DNA from: Bacillota bacterium
Lineage (GTDB): Bacteria; Bacillota; Clostridia; Oscillospirales; Acutalibacteraceae
Assembly: GCA_022706685.1 (NCBI GenBank)
Contig: JAKJCA010000012.1
Location: forward strand, 1-55,295
Length of the DNA: 55,295 nucleotides
Direction of reading: 5' to 3'
Shown: positions 1 to 8,914 of the stretch, piece after piece
Numbering within the stretch: the stretch's first letter is position 1
Layout of the letters: every line of letters starts with the position of its first letter
Notes under the pieces: model-generated
The model's database searches: none
Told to the model about the DNA's origin: nothing
The model's input: the letters and a program-made list of their open reading frames with translations, nothing else
Translations under genes and position numbers: made by a program

Positions 1-2
1 CC

Positions 3-962
3 GCCGGCATCGAACGCCTCGGCATACCGGAAACGGTTGACAACGACGGGCCATCCTGTGTCAAAGGCCGGTACGGCAGCGTATATGCCGACTGCGGAGC
101 GGCCTACCCCTGCGAGACCGCGGTCGCCTGCAGTTTTAACGACAATATCGCCCGGGCGATGGGCGCCAGCGCCGGCGCGGAAGCCCGGGAACTCGGGACG
201 GACATCTGGTACGCGCCGGGCGCCAATATCCACCGGAACCCCTGCGGCGGCAGAAACTTTGAATATTTTTCGGAAGACCCGCTGCTCTCCGGCCGCATGG
301 CTGCGGCCGTTATCAGCGGCGCCCGGTCCATGGGCCTCGTCACTACCGTCAAGCATTTCGCCCTGAACGACCAGGAAAAGAACCGTACCGGCGTTTTTAC
401 CTGGGCGGACGAGCAGACGATGCGCGAAATCTACCTTAAGCCCTTTGAAATCGCGGTGAAAACCGCCGGCTGTTCCGGCATGATGTCCGCCTTCAACCGC
501 ATCGGTACCCAGTGGTGCGGCGCGAACAGCGCGCTGCTGCAAAAACTGCTGCGCGGGGAATGGGGATTCGAAGGTTTTGTGGTTTCGGACTACACCAACA
601 ACTTCACCGGCTACGGCTACATGAGCCCGGCGCTCGCCGTTTACAACGGCAACGACACGATGCTGACCGGATTGTGGTTCCTGCAAAAACCGTCGCAGTT
701 TGCGGCAGTAAAAACCGCTTATGCGCGCGACCCCGCGGGTTTCGGAGCCGCTTTGAGGGCCGCGGCGAAAAATATCTGCGTTGCCAAAATGGCTACCCGC
801 GCCTTCCTGGCGCCGCAACCCCTGCCGGAGGAGACGCTGGGCGACGTTCTCATCCCTCCGAGCGAGTGGCGTTTTGAGCCTCCGCGCGTTCTCTCCGTGC
901 TGCTGTATATCGCCGACAACCTGATGAACGCCATCGCCTTCGGCCTGCGGGGACTGCTGTAA
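3..962 (+). CDS. Glycoside hydrolase family 3 (beta-glucosidase type), 5' end cut by the window
   Basis: The reading frame is open from base 3 and lacks its start. It encodes the GH3 catalytic (alpha/beta)8 barrel. Visible motifs are GIERLGIPETVDNDGP near the window edge, GRNFEYFSEDP, the KHFALNDQE segment, and GFVVSDY, whose Asp is the expected nucleophile. GH3 enzymes remove terminal beta-linked sugars from oligosaccharides. The protein ends about 120 residues after the nucleophile with a hydrophobic helix (VLSVLLYIADNLMNAIAFGL) and has no GH3 C-terminal domain after the barrel. This suggests a domain-permuted enzyme, as known from Ruminococcus and Butyrivibrio, with the usual C-terminal domain lying upstream outside the window and a C-terminal membrane-associated helix. 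A perfect hairpin terminator follows the gene. Confidence 0.9.
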   Translation, partial: AGIERLGIPETVDNDGPSCVKGRYGSVYADCGAAYPCETAVACSFNDNIARAMGASAGAEARELGTDIWYAPGANIHRNPCGGRNFEYFSEDPLLSGRMAAAVISGARSMGLVTTVKHFALNDQEKNRTGVFTWADEQTMREIYLKPFEIAVKTAGCSGMMSAFNRIGTQWCGANSALLQKLLRGEWGFEGFVVSDYTNNFTGYGYMSPALAVYNGNDTMLTGLWFLQKPSQFAAVKTAYARDPAGFGAALRAAAKNICVAKMATRAFLAPQPLPEETLGDVLIPPSEWRFEPPRVLSVLLYIADNLMNAIAFGLRGLL

Positions 963-1077
963 TACATTTCGGCGTCACGGAAATCAAAACGCCTCGAAGG
1001 CGGGGGGCAAATCCGGCAACCGCATACACGCGGGCGGCCTCTTCTCAACACCGCGAAAGCATCGTCCATTCATCATC

Positions 1078-1119
1078 AAGGCCTTGAAGCGCGATGGCTT
1101 CAAGGCCTTTGTTTGGGTT
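1078..1119 (+). terminator. Rho-independent-type hairpin after the GH3 gene
   Basis: A perfect 13-bp stem (1078-1090 with 1097-1109) has a 6-nt loop and is followed by a T-rich stretch with G interruptions. It lies 115 nt past the GH3 stop and ends that transcript. The minus side has no T-run, so it is probably one-directional. Confidence 0.75.
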
Positions 1120-1145
1120 TTGATATCGTCACGCCCTGCTGCGTT

Positions 1146-2006
1146 TCACCAGTATTTCGCCACGTGCGCCTTGGCAGATTCGGCGGCGGCGCGGACGTTC
1201 TCTTCCTGGCTGAGGCGGTAATAGTCGGGGCGGAAAACTTCGACGGTGCAGCAGCCGCCGTCAAAGCCGATTTTTTTCAGCGTGTCGGCATAGCGCTTGT
1301 GGTCCAGACAGCCGCGCGCGTCGCCGGGCCAAAGGCGCTTCTCGTCGGTGTTGTAGGCGGCGCCGCAGGGAACATCCTCCATGTCGTTGAGATGCCAGAT
1401 GAAAATCTTTTTGCCGTCGGCTTTTTCCAGCGCGTCCCAGCCGGAGGCCATGGCGTGGAAATGGTACTGGTCGAGCGTCACGCCGACCAGCGGCGAGCCA
1501 ACTTCCTGCACGACGGCGTAAGCGTCTTCAAAACGATTGATGGTCATGCCGGGAACGCCGCAGAACTCCAAGGACAATTTGATGCCGTGGGGCTGCGTTT
1601 TTTTCAGCATCTCTTTGAGCACGGCGACCGCGTCGGCGCGGATTTCGCCGCGGGTCGCGTGGACGGCGATGTCCTTCGAAGGCACGACGACGATCATCCT
1701 GCAGCCGAGAATCCCGCAGCGGCGGACGATTTCGTCGAGTTCGGCCATGACGGCCGTCTTCTCGGCTTCGGTCTGCTTCATGTTGAAAAAGCAGAGCGCG
1801 TTGTAGGAGAGCATTTTCAGCCGGTGGGTTCTGAACCATTCGCCGAGCTGCTCAAGGGTCACCTTGCCGGCGGCCAGGTCGCGGTCAAGGCATTCGGACT
1901 GGATGTCGATAAAATCGAACCCGTATTGTTCGCACAGTTCAAGGTCGCGCAGGACGCTGTGCCCCTCGCAGTAACGGTCGCAGCCCTCGTTAAAACCGAT
2001 TTTCAT
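1146..2006 (-). CDS. iolI: IolI-type sugar isomerase (2-keto-myo-inositol isomerase family, AP-endonuclease-2 TIM barrel)
   Basis: This 286-residue TIM-barrel isomerase matches what I remember of Bacillus IolI along its length: DLELCEQYGFDFIDIQ near the N-terminus, NALCFFN, SLEFCG, TLDQYHFHAM, ADGKKIFIWHLNDMED and VEVFRPDYY. The Glu in LEF, the Asp and His in LDQYHFH, and the Glu in VEVF are the expected divalent-metal ligands. IolI interconverts 2-keto-inosose isomers in inositol catabolism, but the wider family also contains sugar epimerases. The ATG at 2006 is preferred over the one at 2012 because AAAGGAG sits 7 nt before it and only 1 nt before the other. No other iol genes are adjacent, so the exact substrate is open. 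Confidence 0.88.
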   Translation of the reverse strand: MKIGFNEGCDRYCEGHSVLRDLELCEQYGFDFIDIQSECLDRDLAAGKVTLEQLGEWFRTHRLKMLSYNALCFFNMKQTEAEKTAVMAELDEIVRRCGILGCRMIVVVPSKDIAVHATRGEIRADAVAVLKEMLKKTQPHGIKLSLEFCGVPGMTINRFEDAYAVVQEVGSPLVGVTLDQYHFHAMASGWDALEKADGKKIFIWHLNDMEDVPCGAAYNTDEKRLWPGDARGCLDHKRYADTLKKIGFDGGCCTVEVFRPDYYRLSQEENVRAAAESAKAHVAKYW

Positions 2007-2120
2007 AATCATGCTCCTTTACATATTTTTCATTCGGCTACCGGGTTCAATCAAAGCGGGATAGCCCTTAACGGGCCGGCCGCCTCCGCGGTGTCCGCGT
2101 TATAGCTCTGCTCGCCATAC

Positions 2121-2152
2121 ATCATAGCACCGCAAATTATATTGCGCAATAT
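2121..2152 (-). promoter_or_regulatory. Promoter with overlapping 14-bp palindromic operator, upstream of the iolI-like gene
   Basis: On the minus strand, TTGCGC (2149-2144) is 17 nt from TATGAT (2126-2121), which is preceded by an extended TGC. A perfect palindrome, ATATTGCGCAATAT (2139-2152), covers the -35 box. The core TTGCGCAA has the central CG typical of LacI-family operators. The regulator is not encoded nearby. The match is by eye only. Confidence 0.5.
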
Positions 2153-2256
2153 CAAATATAAGCGTTTGCCTGTCCGTTTGATGGGGACGTTGTCAACAAA
2201 ACCGGACAACAGCCAAACCGATTATCGCGTGTTGAACGGGACACGCTGAAAAACAT

Positions 2257-3036
2257 CTATTTCCCCGCCCCGGAATATGTCTCTGGCGACAGGCCGAAAT
2301 AGGTCCGGTACGCCTCGCGGCGCGCCCGGTCGTCTTCGAGCGTCGTTTTATGCTTGCCGTTTTCGTCCCACCAGGTCAGCGTGTCGCCCGAGACCGAGTG
2401 CTTGCCGCCGTAAGGGTTCAGAATCGCGAGCATAGCCGTTTTGTTGAAAATGGAATCGGGGTGCTTCTCGCAGTAGAAGGACGGCATGACATAGTCGATG
2501 TCGAGCTGCGGCTCGTCGGTAAAGGCAAAAAATCGGTCCCAGACGCCTTCGAAACACTGGTGTATGATGGTGCCGAAGAAGGCGTCCTTTGTGATTTTGT
2601 AAACTTCGCCGCCGATGAACTGCTCCGCGTCCGTATCCAGGCGCACAGGGTGCACGGGGCTGACCATGCCTACGCCGGCGTCGCACAGGAAAAGGCCGTC
2701 CGCGCAGCGGACGCGCAGGACGCGGTGCCGGCGCATGGGGACGGCCGTCTCCCCTTTCAGGAACCGCGCCATGCAGTCGGTCACCTCGAAGCCCAGCGCG
2801 CGCAGCAGGGCGCCGAAGGCGCCGTTGAGTTCAAAGCAGTAACCGCCGCGGCGGGCGGTCACGATTTTTTCAAAAAGGCTTTCGCTGTCAAGCCTCAGCG
2901 GGATACCCGCAAGGATGTCCAGGTTTTCATAAGGAACCGTGGACAGGTGGCAGTACTGCAGCCGGCAGAGGGTTTCGTAATCGTTGCCGACCCTGCCCTC
3001 AAAGCCGATTCTTTCGAGATATTTCGCGGTGTCCAT
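2257..3036 (-). CDS. nat: Arylamine N-acetyltransferase
   Basis: This 259-residue protein has the normal length and the complete catalytic triad of the NAT family. Cys67 is in RRGGYCFELN, His104 in MRRHRVLRV and Asp119 in LFLCDAGVG. NATs transfer acetyl or other acyl groups from CoA to arylamines, hydrazines or related amines in the cytoplasm, and some homologues act in secondary-metabolite assembly. The ATG at 3036 is chosen because GGAGG lies 5 nt upstream and the family N-terminus starts here; the frame stays open further upstream but without homology. A terminator separates it from the GH16 gene, so it is probably transcribed alone. Confidence 0.93.
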   Translation of the reverse strand: MDTAKYLERIGFEGRVGNDYETLCRLQYCHLSTVPYENLDILAGIPLRLDSESLFEKIVTARRGGYCFELNGAFGALLRALGFEVTDCMARFLKGETAVPMRRHRVLRVRCADGLFLCDAGVGMVSPVHPVRLDTDAEQFIGGEVYKITKDAFFGTIIHQCFEGVWDRFFAFTDEPQLDIDYVMPSFYCEKHPDSIFNKTAMLAILNPYGGKHSVSGDTLTWWDENGKHKTTLEDDRARREAYRTYFGLSPETYSGAGK

Positions 3037-3136
3037 ACATGCCTCCGGAAGTCGTTTTCGTTTATGGTAAGGCAAAACCGTGCGCCGCACAAGACCTTGA
3101 GGGCGAATATCGGTTTTTTCCTGTGCCGCGGGATAT

Positions 3137-3181
3137 AAAAAGCCCCTCCGGCGCGGCAAAGGAACCGCGTTGCGGAGGGGC
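3137..3181 (-). terminator. Intrinsic terminator of the GH16 gene
   Basis: On the minus strand, a GC-rich stem built on GCCCCTCCG (3142-3150) pairing with CGGAGGGGC (3173-3181) is followed by TTTTT (3141-3137). It lies directly downstream of the GH16 stop and before the NAT gene. Confidence 0.85.
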
Positions 3182-3194
3182 CGCGCCATTTGTT

Positions 3195-4100
3195 TTATCC
3201 GCCGTCTGCCAAGTCCTTGTATTGATAAACCCGCACATAATCAACCACGAACGCCGAGGGCAGCAGGGTGTTATTGCGGATATCGCCCGACCAGCCGGGG
3301 GCGGGAACGCCGCCGCTGCCGTCGACTTCCACCGAAAGGATCATATACTCCGGCTCCTGCGAAACGCCGCCGAAGGTTGAGCGCGCGGTTTCAACGCCGT
3401 TGATGTAGAAAATATACTCGTGTTCGTTCCACTCCAGGCCGTAGGTGTTGAACGTGTCATAGGGGTCCGGGACGCGGAATTTGCCGACGGCTTCCATCCG
3501 ATGGCCGCTTCCGTAGCCGTCGTAGTGGATGTTGGTGGTGACAGCGTTTCGTTCCAGACCGTTTTTATGGTAGTAAGGCGCTTCGAAAATATCGATTTCC
3601 ATCCCGTCGCGGCCCGAGCCGTCGACCTGGAACATGCCGTCGTTAAGCATCCAGAAAGCGGCCCATTGGCCCTGGCCTTTCGGCAGCATGCAGCGGACCT
3701 CAAAATAGCCGAACTTCTGCAGATAGCGGCCGTTGGTGTCAAAAGCGCAGGAATAGTAACCCGGCTGCCCGCCGCCAAAACCCTCCGGCTGATATTCGGT
3801 GCGGATTTTCAAACTGCCGCCGCCGACGCTTTGAAAGGCGGTGTTCCACCAGCCTCCGCGGCGGATGGTGCTGCCCCAGGTGAAATGCGGCGACCATTTG
3901 GAAACATCCAGTTCGTCGCCGTTGAACTCATCGGCCCAGACAAGTTCAAACTTGCTCAGGTCAAGGGCGGGTCCGCGCGGCGTCGTCGGCAGATCGAAGA
4001 GCAATAAGCCGAGCATTTCGGCCGCGGCAAGCAGCGCGGCGAGCAGCGCTTTGAGCGCGCGCAGCTGGCGCGTCGCGAAGATCGCGGAGAGGAAATCCAT
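3195..4100 (-). CDS. Membrane-anchored GH16 beta-glucanase (licheninase/laminarinase type)
   Basis: This 301-residue protein has one hydrophobic segment (about residues 15-36), then a GH16 jelly-roll domain starting at FELVWADEFNG. The family signature EIDIFE is intact, with Glu168 as nucleophile, Asp170 as helper and Glu173 as acid/base. GFGGGQPGYYS and QWAAFWML are substrate-cleft segments. GH16 enzymes of this type cut beta-1,3 or mixed beta-1,3-1,4 glucans. The N-terminal helix lacks a clear cleavage site and more likely tethers the enzyme outside the membrane. The ATG at 4100 has AAGGAG 8 nt upstream. It has its own promoter and terminator and so forms a single-gene unit. Confidence 0.93.
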   Translation of the reverse strand: MDFLSAIFATRQLRALKALLAALLAAAEMLGLLLFDLPTTPRGPALDLSKFELVWADEFNGDELDVSKWSPHFTWGSTIRRGGWWNTAFQSVGGGSLKIRTEYQPEGFGGGQPGYYSCAFDTNGRYLQKFGYFEVRCMLPKGQGQWAAFWMLNDGMFQVDGSGRDGMEIDIFEAPYYHKNGLERNAVTTNIHYDGYGSGHRMEAVGKFRVPDPYDTFNTYGLEWNEHEYIFYINGVETARSTFGGVSQEPEYMILSVEVDGSGGVPAPGWSGDIRNNTLLPSAFVVDYVRVYQYKDLADGG

Positions 4101-4130
4101 AGCCGTCACTCCTTGTTGTTGATCAGTTTG

Positions 4131-4160
4131 AATGTAGCACAACCGCGCGTGGCATGTCAA
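4131..4160 (-). promoter_or_regulatory. Promoter of the GH16 gene
   Basis: On the minus strand, a consensus TTGACA (4160-4155) is separated by 18 nt from TACATT (4136-4131), which is preceded by TGC (extended -10). It lies 30 nt upstream of the GH16 start codon. Confidence 0.6.
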
Positions 4161-4191
4161 TCCGCGCCGGGGCGGAAATCGCCGTTCCGGC

Positions 4192-4220
4192 TTGAAGAAA
4201 TCGGTCCGGCATGGTACTGT
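4192..4220 (+). promoter_or_regulatory. Possible promoter of the first LCAT-like hydrolase gene
   Basis: TTGAAG (4192-4197), a 17-nt spacer and TACTGT (4215-4220) lie about 110 nt before the chosen start. The -10 is weak, so this is only a candidate. Confidence 0.3.
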
Positions 4221-4330
4221 ATCAGCAACGAAAAACGGAAAACGGCCGACCGGCTTCACCGGTGCGCGAACGGGCTCTGCACACGGAAGAACGACGCTGC
4301 CCGGCCGGTATTTCAAGGAGGTTTGCACGC

Positions 4331-6331
4331 ATGCCCAAAAAGCTCGTTTCACTTGTGCTCGCTATTTGTTTTACGGCAACGGCCGCATCGGCGCCGGCCG
4401 CCGCAAAGATTCCGCCGGGGCGCGGGTTTACGGCGGCAACGCAGAGTAACGGCTGCACGGTTGTGGACGCGGACAGCGCCGAAGAGGCGTTTCAATATCT
4501 CGAAAAACATAGTGAAGAAAACGGCAAAGCCGTTCCCGGCGTGGTGGTCGGGGGCATTATGCAGTCGATTACCTATATGTATAAAACCGGTGAAAACGGC
4601 CAGAAGGAAATCCTCAAGGGCGACGACGGCCGCCTGATTATGGAATCGGGCGATATGGCGTTTATGATCGACAACCCCGCCCTGAAAAGAGCCGTCGCCG
4701 CCGAAAGCGGCACCCTGCTGCGCTTTTTGCTGACAGGCAGCAACCGCGGGCTTGACGGCAGCATCGCGCGCATTTTCAACGCCGGCATGAGTAGCCACTA
4801 TTTTAAGCCGGACGGGACGAGGGCTGCCGAAGGCATCACGTTCGAGGTGGAAGAATACCCTTATTCGCTCGCCGTCGCGGCGACGAAAGAAAACTCGCTG
4901 TACCGTTACAGCCGGGAAGGCTCCTACCCTTACAGCGGCGGCGGGCCGACCGAACTCGGTTATATCACCAGCCAGATTGATATGCGCGAATACTGCGACC
5001 TGGTGGGGTATGAGAACGTGTACTATTTCGCCTACGAATCGTTTGGCGACACCTATGAGGTCGCGCGGCGGCTTAACGACTATATCGAAAACGTGGTCAA
5101 AGCCCAGACGGGCGCCGAAAAAATCAACCTGGTCTTTATCAGCCTGGGCGGCACCATCGGCACCGCCTATTTTGACCTCTACGCGCATACCGGCGAAATC
5201 GACGAGCTGCACAAGGTGATTTTTGCCGATTCCGCAATCGACGGCAGTTACCTGCTCGGCGATATCATGGGCCTGAATCTCAATTTATATGACAAAGATT
5301 ACCTTTGCACCGAGTTTATCCCCGCGCTGCTCGATATGCGGCATTCCGTCGCGCGGGAATATAGGTGGCTGGGCTACCTGGGCGGTATCGTCCTGCGCGC
5401 GCTGCCGCAGCGGCGGTTTGAAAAACTCATCGACAGCGCGAAGCAGGGGCTCAAGGAGTCGATCGTCACCAACCTTGTCGCCAACTGCCCCTCGATGTGG
5501 GCCCTGGTGCCCAACGCGCAGTATGCCCGGCTGGCGGCCGAATACCTCGCAGGCGGCGAACACGCCGCCCTCAAGGAGAAAACCGACCGCTACCGCGACG
5601 CGCAGGTTGCCAACAGTGTCACCATGCCCTGGATTATCGAGAATACGGACACCCGTATTTTTGCCGTTTGCGGCTATGACCTGCACCTCCCCTCCCCCGT
5701 CGATTCATACCGGATGTCGTCGGATTTCATTATCAACGCTTCCTCCGGCTCGATGGGCGGAACCTTCCCCGATGCCGGGACGGCCTTTACGGACGAATAC
5801 CTTGCCGGCGCCGCCGACCCGAGTTATATTTCCCCGAACCGCAACGCGGACCTGAATACCAGCTATCTGAAAGATTATGTCTGGCTGATCGACGGGCAAA
5901 GTCATCTCGACCTGCCAAGCGGGAAAGAAAGCGTCATCCGCATGTGTATCCGGCTCGCGTACGACGACACGATTACCGACGCGCGCGTCCATAACGGCGG
6001 GTACCCGCAGTTCAACGAGTTCCGCGACACCGGCAGCATACGCGGGATGCTGAACTCGGCTTTTGAAAACGCCGAATTCATCGCGGCGCACCCGATGGAC
6101 ACCGAGACCGCCGCAGCGTTCGAAGCTTTGCGCGGCGAGGCGAACGCGCTGATAGCCGGCAAAGCTTGGAGCACTGAGGCGACCGACGCGCTCGCGCTGA
6201 GAATGGCCGATTTCCTGCTCGAAAACTTCGGTTTCAACGAAGGCTGGACCACTTCAAAACAGGAAGCGGAAACCCGGAAGAAAACGGACTTTTTCCGAAC
6301 GCTCAATCAACTGGCGGACAAATTGTTTTAA
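4331..6331 (+). CDS. Secreted alpha/beta-hydrolase, LCAT/lipase-like, paralogue of 20552-22429
   Basis: This 666-residue protein has a signal peptide (KK, then a hydrophobic stretch, cleavage probably near ASAPAAA). A nucleophile elbow FISLGGT places Ser271 after a beta strand, as in lipases, although the first Gly of GxSxG is replaced. Comparison with the paralogue suggests Asp465 (SDFII) and His525 (GQSHLD) complete a triad. Shared blocks include AYFDLY, CPSMWALVP and GYPQFNEF. The fold resembles lecithin:cholesterol-acyltransferase-type hydrolases, but the substrate is unknown; lipids, esters or a surface polymer are possible. The ATG at 4331 has AAGGAGG 9 nt upstream. An HSL-type esterase follows 91 nt later on the same strand. 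Confidence 0.7.
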   Translation: MPKKLVSLVLAICFTATAASAPAAAKIPPGRGFTAATQSNGCTVVDADSAEEAFQYLEKHSEENGKAVPGVVVGGIMQSITYMYKTGENGQKEILKGDDGRLIMESGDMAFMIDNPALKRAVAAESGTLLRFLLTGSNRGLDGSIARIFNAGMSSHYFKPDGTRAAEGITFEVEEYPYSLAVAATKENSLYRYSREGSYPYSGGGPTELGYITSQIDMREYCDLVGYENVYYFAYESFGDTYEVARRLNDYIENVVKAQTGAEKINLVFISLGGTIGTAYFDLYAHTGEIDELHKVIFADSAIDGSYLLGDIMGLNLNLYDKDYLCTEFIPALLDMRHSVAREYRWLGYLGGIVLRALPQRRFEKLIDSAKQGLKESIVTNLVANCPSMWALVPNAQYARLAAEYLAGGEHAALKEKTDRYRDAQVANSVTMPWIIENTDTRIFAVCGYDLHLPSPVDSYRMSSDFIINASSGSMGGTFPDAGTAFTDEYLAGAADPSYISPNRNADLNTSYLKDYVWLIDGQSHLDLPSGKESVIRMCIRLAYDDTITDARVHNGGYPQFNEFRDTGSIRGMLNSAFENAEFIAAHPMDTETAAAFEALRGEANALIAGKAWSTEATDALALRMADFLLENFGFNEGWTTSKQEAETRKKTDFFRTLNQLADKLF

Positions 6332-6422
6332 ACCCGCCGGACGCCTTATCGAATCACAGCCGGCCGCGTCCGTGAAAAAACGGTTCAAGACACAGCCGGC
6401 CGCCACGTACTGGAGGAGCGGT

Positions 6423-7463
6423 ATGGAAGATATGAATACGAAGCCGCTGAGTACGGCCGCCTTTGTCCGCATCGGCTTCGGCATCGTCTGCAGCTTCGCG
6501 CGCGAATTCGTCCGACTGCTGCTGCGCGGCAGGCCGGATCAAAACGTTTCGTTCAGCGGGACCCTCGCGCGAGAAAGCGTCAGGCGCATCCTGACACTGC
6601 CGCATATGCGCGACGGCGGTTTCTTCAAGGCGGGCGCCGATTTATCGAAACGGAAAATGAAATGGCGGGCGCCGAAAGGATATGCCCTCCGGGTTTTCGA
6701 TTTGCCGAACGCGAAAATCGAACTTCTGCAACCGGAAGGCCCCGCAACAGGCCGGTTGATTTACCTGCTTCACGGCGGCGCGTACACCGCGAAACTGACG
6801 AACAACTACCGCTCGATGGCCGTGAAATATTCTTCGCTCGCGCGGGGCGCCGACGCCGCTCTTCTCGAATACCGGGTCGCGCCGGAATTCACCTATCCCT
6901 GCGCGCTGGAAGACGCCGTCGACGGCTGGGACTTCCTGCTCGGGCAGGGCTACCGGCCGGAAAATATTCTGGTTACCGGCGACAGCGCGGGCGGCAACCT
7001 TGCCGTCGCCCTGGTCGCGAAACTGCGCGACAGCGGAAAGCCGCTCCCCTGCGGGATGATCGGCCTGTCGCCCTGGCTGGACTTGGCATCCGAGGGCGAA
7101 TCCTACGCCCGCAACGCCGAAAAGGACCCGCTATACGCCCAAAGGCCCAACGCGGCGGCCTGCAAAAGCCCGGCGCCTCTGGATTACGCCGGAGATACCG
7201 ATTTGCACGACATATACCTGTCGCCGGTCTACGGCAGTTTCGCCGGGTTCCCCCCGATGCTGCTGCAGGTCGGGGGATGGGAGTCTATTCTCAGCGATGC
7301 GGAGACCGCCGGCGCAAAGGCCGCCGAAGCGGGCGTCGACGCCAAAGTGACGGCGTACGAGGGGATGTTTCACGTCTTCCAGGCCGCGGGCGGCTTCACC
7401 GCGGAAGGAAAGGCGGCCTGGGCGGAAATCGAACAATTCATCCGCAAGGTTCTGCTCGGGTGA
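6423..7463 (+). CDS. Alpha/beta-hydrolase fold-3 esterase (hormone-sensitive-lipase family)
   Basis: This 346-residue protein carries the HSL-family oxyanion motif HGG (residues 117-119) and the nucleophile elbow GDSAGG with Ser188. A YRVAPE segment follows the first strand pair, and the family acid and His lie in GGWESILSD and MFHVF. These enzymes hydrolyse short acyl esters, for example acetyl groups on sugars or small molecules. An N-terminal hydrophobic helix (about residues 11-34) may associate with the membrane; there is no clear signal peptidase site. The ATG at 6423 has GGAGGAG 4 nt before it, which outweighs the upstream ATG at 6372. It probably shares a transcript with the preceding secreted hydrolase. 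Confidence 0.85.
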   Translation: MEDMNTKPLSTAAFVRIGFGIVCSFAREFVRLLLRGRPDQNVSFSGTLARESVRRILTLPHMRDGGFFKAGADLSKRKMKWRAPKGYALRVFDLPNAKIELLQPEGPATGRLIYLLHGGAYTAKLTNNYRSMAVKYSSLARGADAALLEYRVAPEFTYPCALEDAVDGWDFLLGQGYRPENILVTGDSAGGNLAVALVAKLRDSGKPLPCGMIGLSPWLDLASEGESYARNAEKDPLYAQRPNAAACKSPAPLDYAGDTDLHDIYLSPVYGSFAGFPPMLLQVGGWESILSDAETAGAKAAEAGVDAKVTAYEGMFHVFQAAGGFTAEGKAAWAEIEQFIRKVLLG

Positions 7464-7482
7464 ATGCCGCCGCGCAGACTGC

Positions 7483-7523
7483 AAAATTCCCCGCCCGCAC
7501 GTCGGCGAACGGGGGATTTTCTC
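7483..7523. terminator. Bidirectional terminator between the esterase and rhaA
   Basis: AAAATTCCCCG (7483-7493) pairs with CGGGGGATTTT (7510-7520) with one wobble pair. T-rich flanks on both sides serve the two convergent genes. Confidence 0.7.
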
Positions 7524-7550
7524 CGTTGTTTTCGTTATGCCGCGAATTGC

Positions 7551-8801
7551 CTACCGCCTTTTTGAGATAACCTCGTTTTCATAAGCGCGTATAGCGTCAA
7601 ACCATTCGCAGCCCGCGGCCACGCCGCTAAGTTCGCAAAAACGCGCCCAGACATCCGCGTAGGGATAGAACTTCATTTCCTCCCCGAGGGTAAGCAGTTG
7701 AGTGAAGTTGCCTTCGTCCTGCCATTGCCTGAGTTGGGCGTGCGGCAGCAGCAGGGCGTAGAGCAGCGCTTTTTGCATATTCCTGACACCCGTCACCCAT
7801 GCGGCGACGCGGTTGATGCTCGCGTCGAAATAATCCAGGCCGATGAGCACCCTGTCCAGCGCGCCGCAGCGGACGATCTCCTTGGCGATTTCCTTGAGTT
7901 CGTCGTCAAAGATGACGACATGGTCGCTGTCCCAGCGCACGGCGCGGGTCACGTGCAGGGCGACCTTGTCGGAGAAAAGGAGCATGGACGGGATTTTATC
8001 GGACACCGTTTCGGTGGGATGGTAATGGCCGTTGTCGAGCAGGCAGACGACGCCGTTTTTCGCGGCGTAGTTGAGATAAAACTCGTGGGAACCGACGGTA
8101 TAGGATTCCACGCCGATGCCGAACACTTTTGATTCCACGGTGTCGACGAGGTAGCGCGGGTCGAACGCAACGGCGAAGATTTCGTCAAGGGAATCTTTCA
8201 AACGCCGGCGGGGACCCAGACGGTCGGCGGGGATATCCTTATAGCCGTCGGGAATCCAGATGTTATTGACGCAGGGGATGCCGAGTTCGCGGCCGAAATA
8301 TTCGCCGACTCTGCGCATGGCGATACAGTGGTCGATCCAGAAACGCCGCACGGCGGGGTCGGGATGCGAAAGGGTCAGACCGTCCGCCGCCAAGGGATGA
8401 GAAAACAGCGTGGGGTTGATGTCGAGACCGAGCCCGCGTTCTTTGGCGAAAGCCACCCAAGGCACAAAGTGCCGCGGCTCGAGTTTGTCGCGGCTGACGG
8501 CCTCCCCGCCGGTCACGGCGTAAATGGCGTGCAGGTTGATTTTATGCCGGCCGGGTATGACGGCCAGCGCGGCGTCGATATCGGCCATCAACTCGTCGGC
8601 GCTGCGCGCCTTGCCCGGGTAGTTGCCCGTCGCGGCAATCCCGCCGGAAAGCCCGTCCGCGTTCTCAAATCCGCCGACGTCGTCGCCCTGCCAGCAGTGG
8701 ATGGAAATCCTCACGCCCGCCAGCGCGGAGAGCGCTGCATCGGTGTCCACACCGAGGGCCGCGTACTTGTTTTTCGCGTAATCGTATCTGTCCCCAGCCA
8801 T
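7551..8801 (-). CDS. rhaA: L-rhamnose isomerase
   Basis: This 416-residue protein has the usual family length and is clearly RhaA. It contains [77 protein letters not shown] and [12 protein letters not shown]. The enzyme converts L-rhamnose to L-rhamnulose with a divalent metal in the cytoplasm. An AGGAGG site precedes the ATG. It lies 113 nt downstream of a GPH sugar symporter gene, which could import the sugar. Neither rhamnulokinase nor rhamnulose-1-phosphate aldolase lies next to it; the FGGY kinase at 15262-16713 is the only kinase in the window that could serve. Confidence 0.97.
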   Translation of the reverse strand: MAGDRYDYAKNKYAALGVDTDAALSALAGVRISIHCWQGDDVGGFENADGLSGGIAATGNYPGKARSADELMADIDAALAVIPGRHKINLHAIYAVTGGEAVSRDKLEPRHFVPWVAFAKERGLGLDINPTLFSHPLAADGLTLSHPDPAVRRFWIDHCIAMRRVGEYFGRELGIPCVNNIWIPDGYKDIPADRLGPRRRLKDSLDEIFAVAFDPRYLVDTVESKVFGIGVESYTVGSHEFYLNYAAKNGVVCLLDNGHYHPTETVSDKIPSMLLFSDKVALHVTRAVRWDSDHVVIFDDELKEIAKEIVRCGALDRVLIGLDYFDASINRVAAWVTGVRNMQKALLYALLLPHAQLRQWQDEGNFTQLLTLGEEMKFYPYADVWARFCELSGVAAGCEWFDAIRAYENEVISKRR

Positions 8802-8914
8802 AAAACCCCTCCTGAAAATTCAATCATCCGGAACTGCCGATAAGGAAACCTGAACCGAAAGAGACCGTCGCCATGACGAATTAAATGAAAAAAGCCGTCA
8901 ACAACCGGAAAGAG

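Noticed and set aside
1113..2105. 330-codon plus-strand frame opposite the iolI-like gene
   Set aside because: The minus strand has full-length IolI similarity and a ribosome site; the plus frame has neither.
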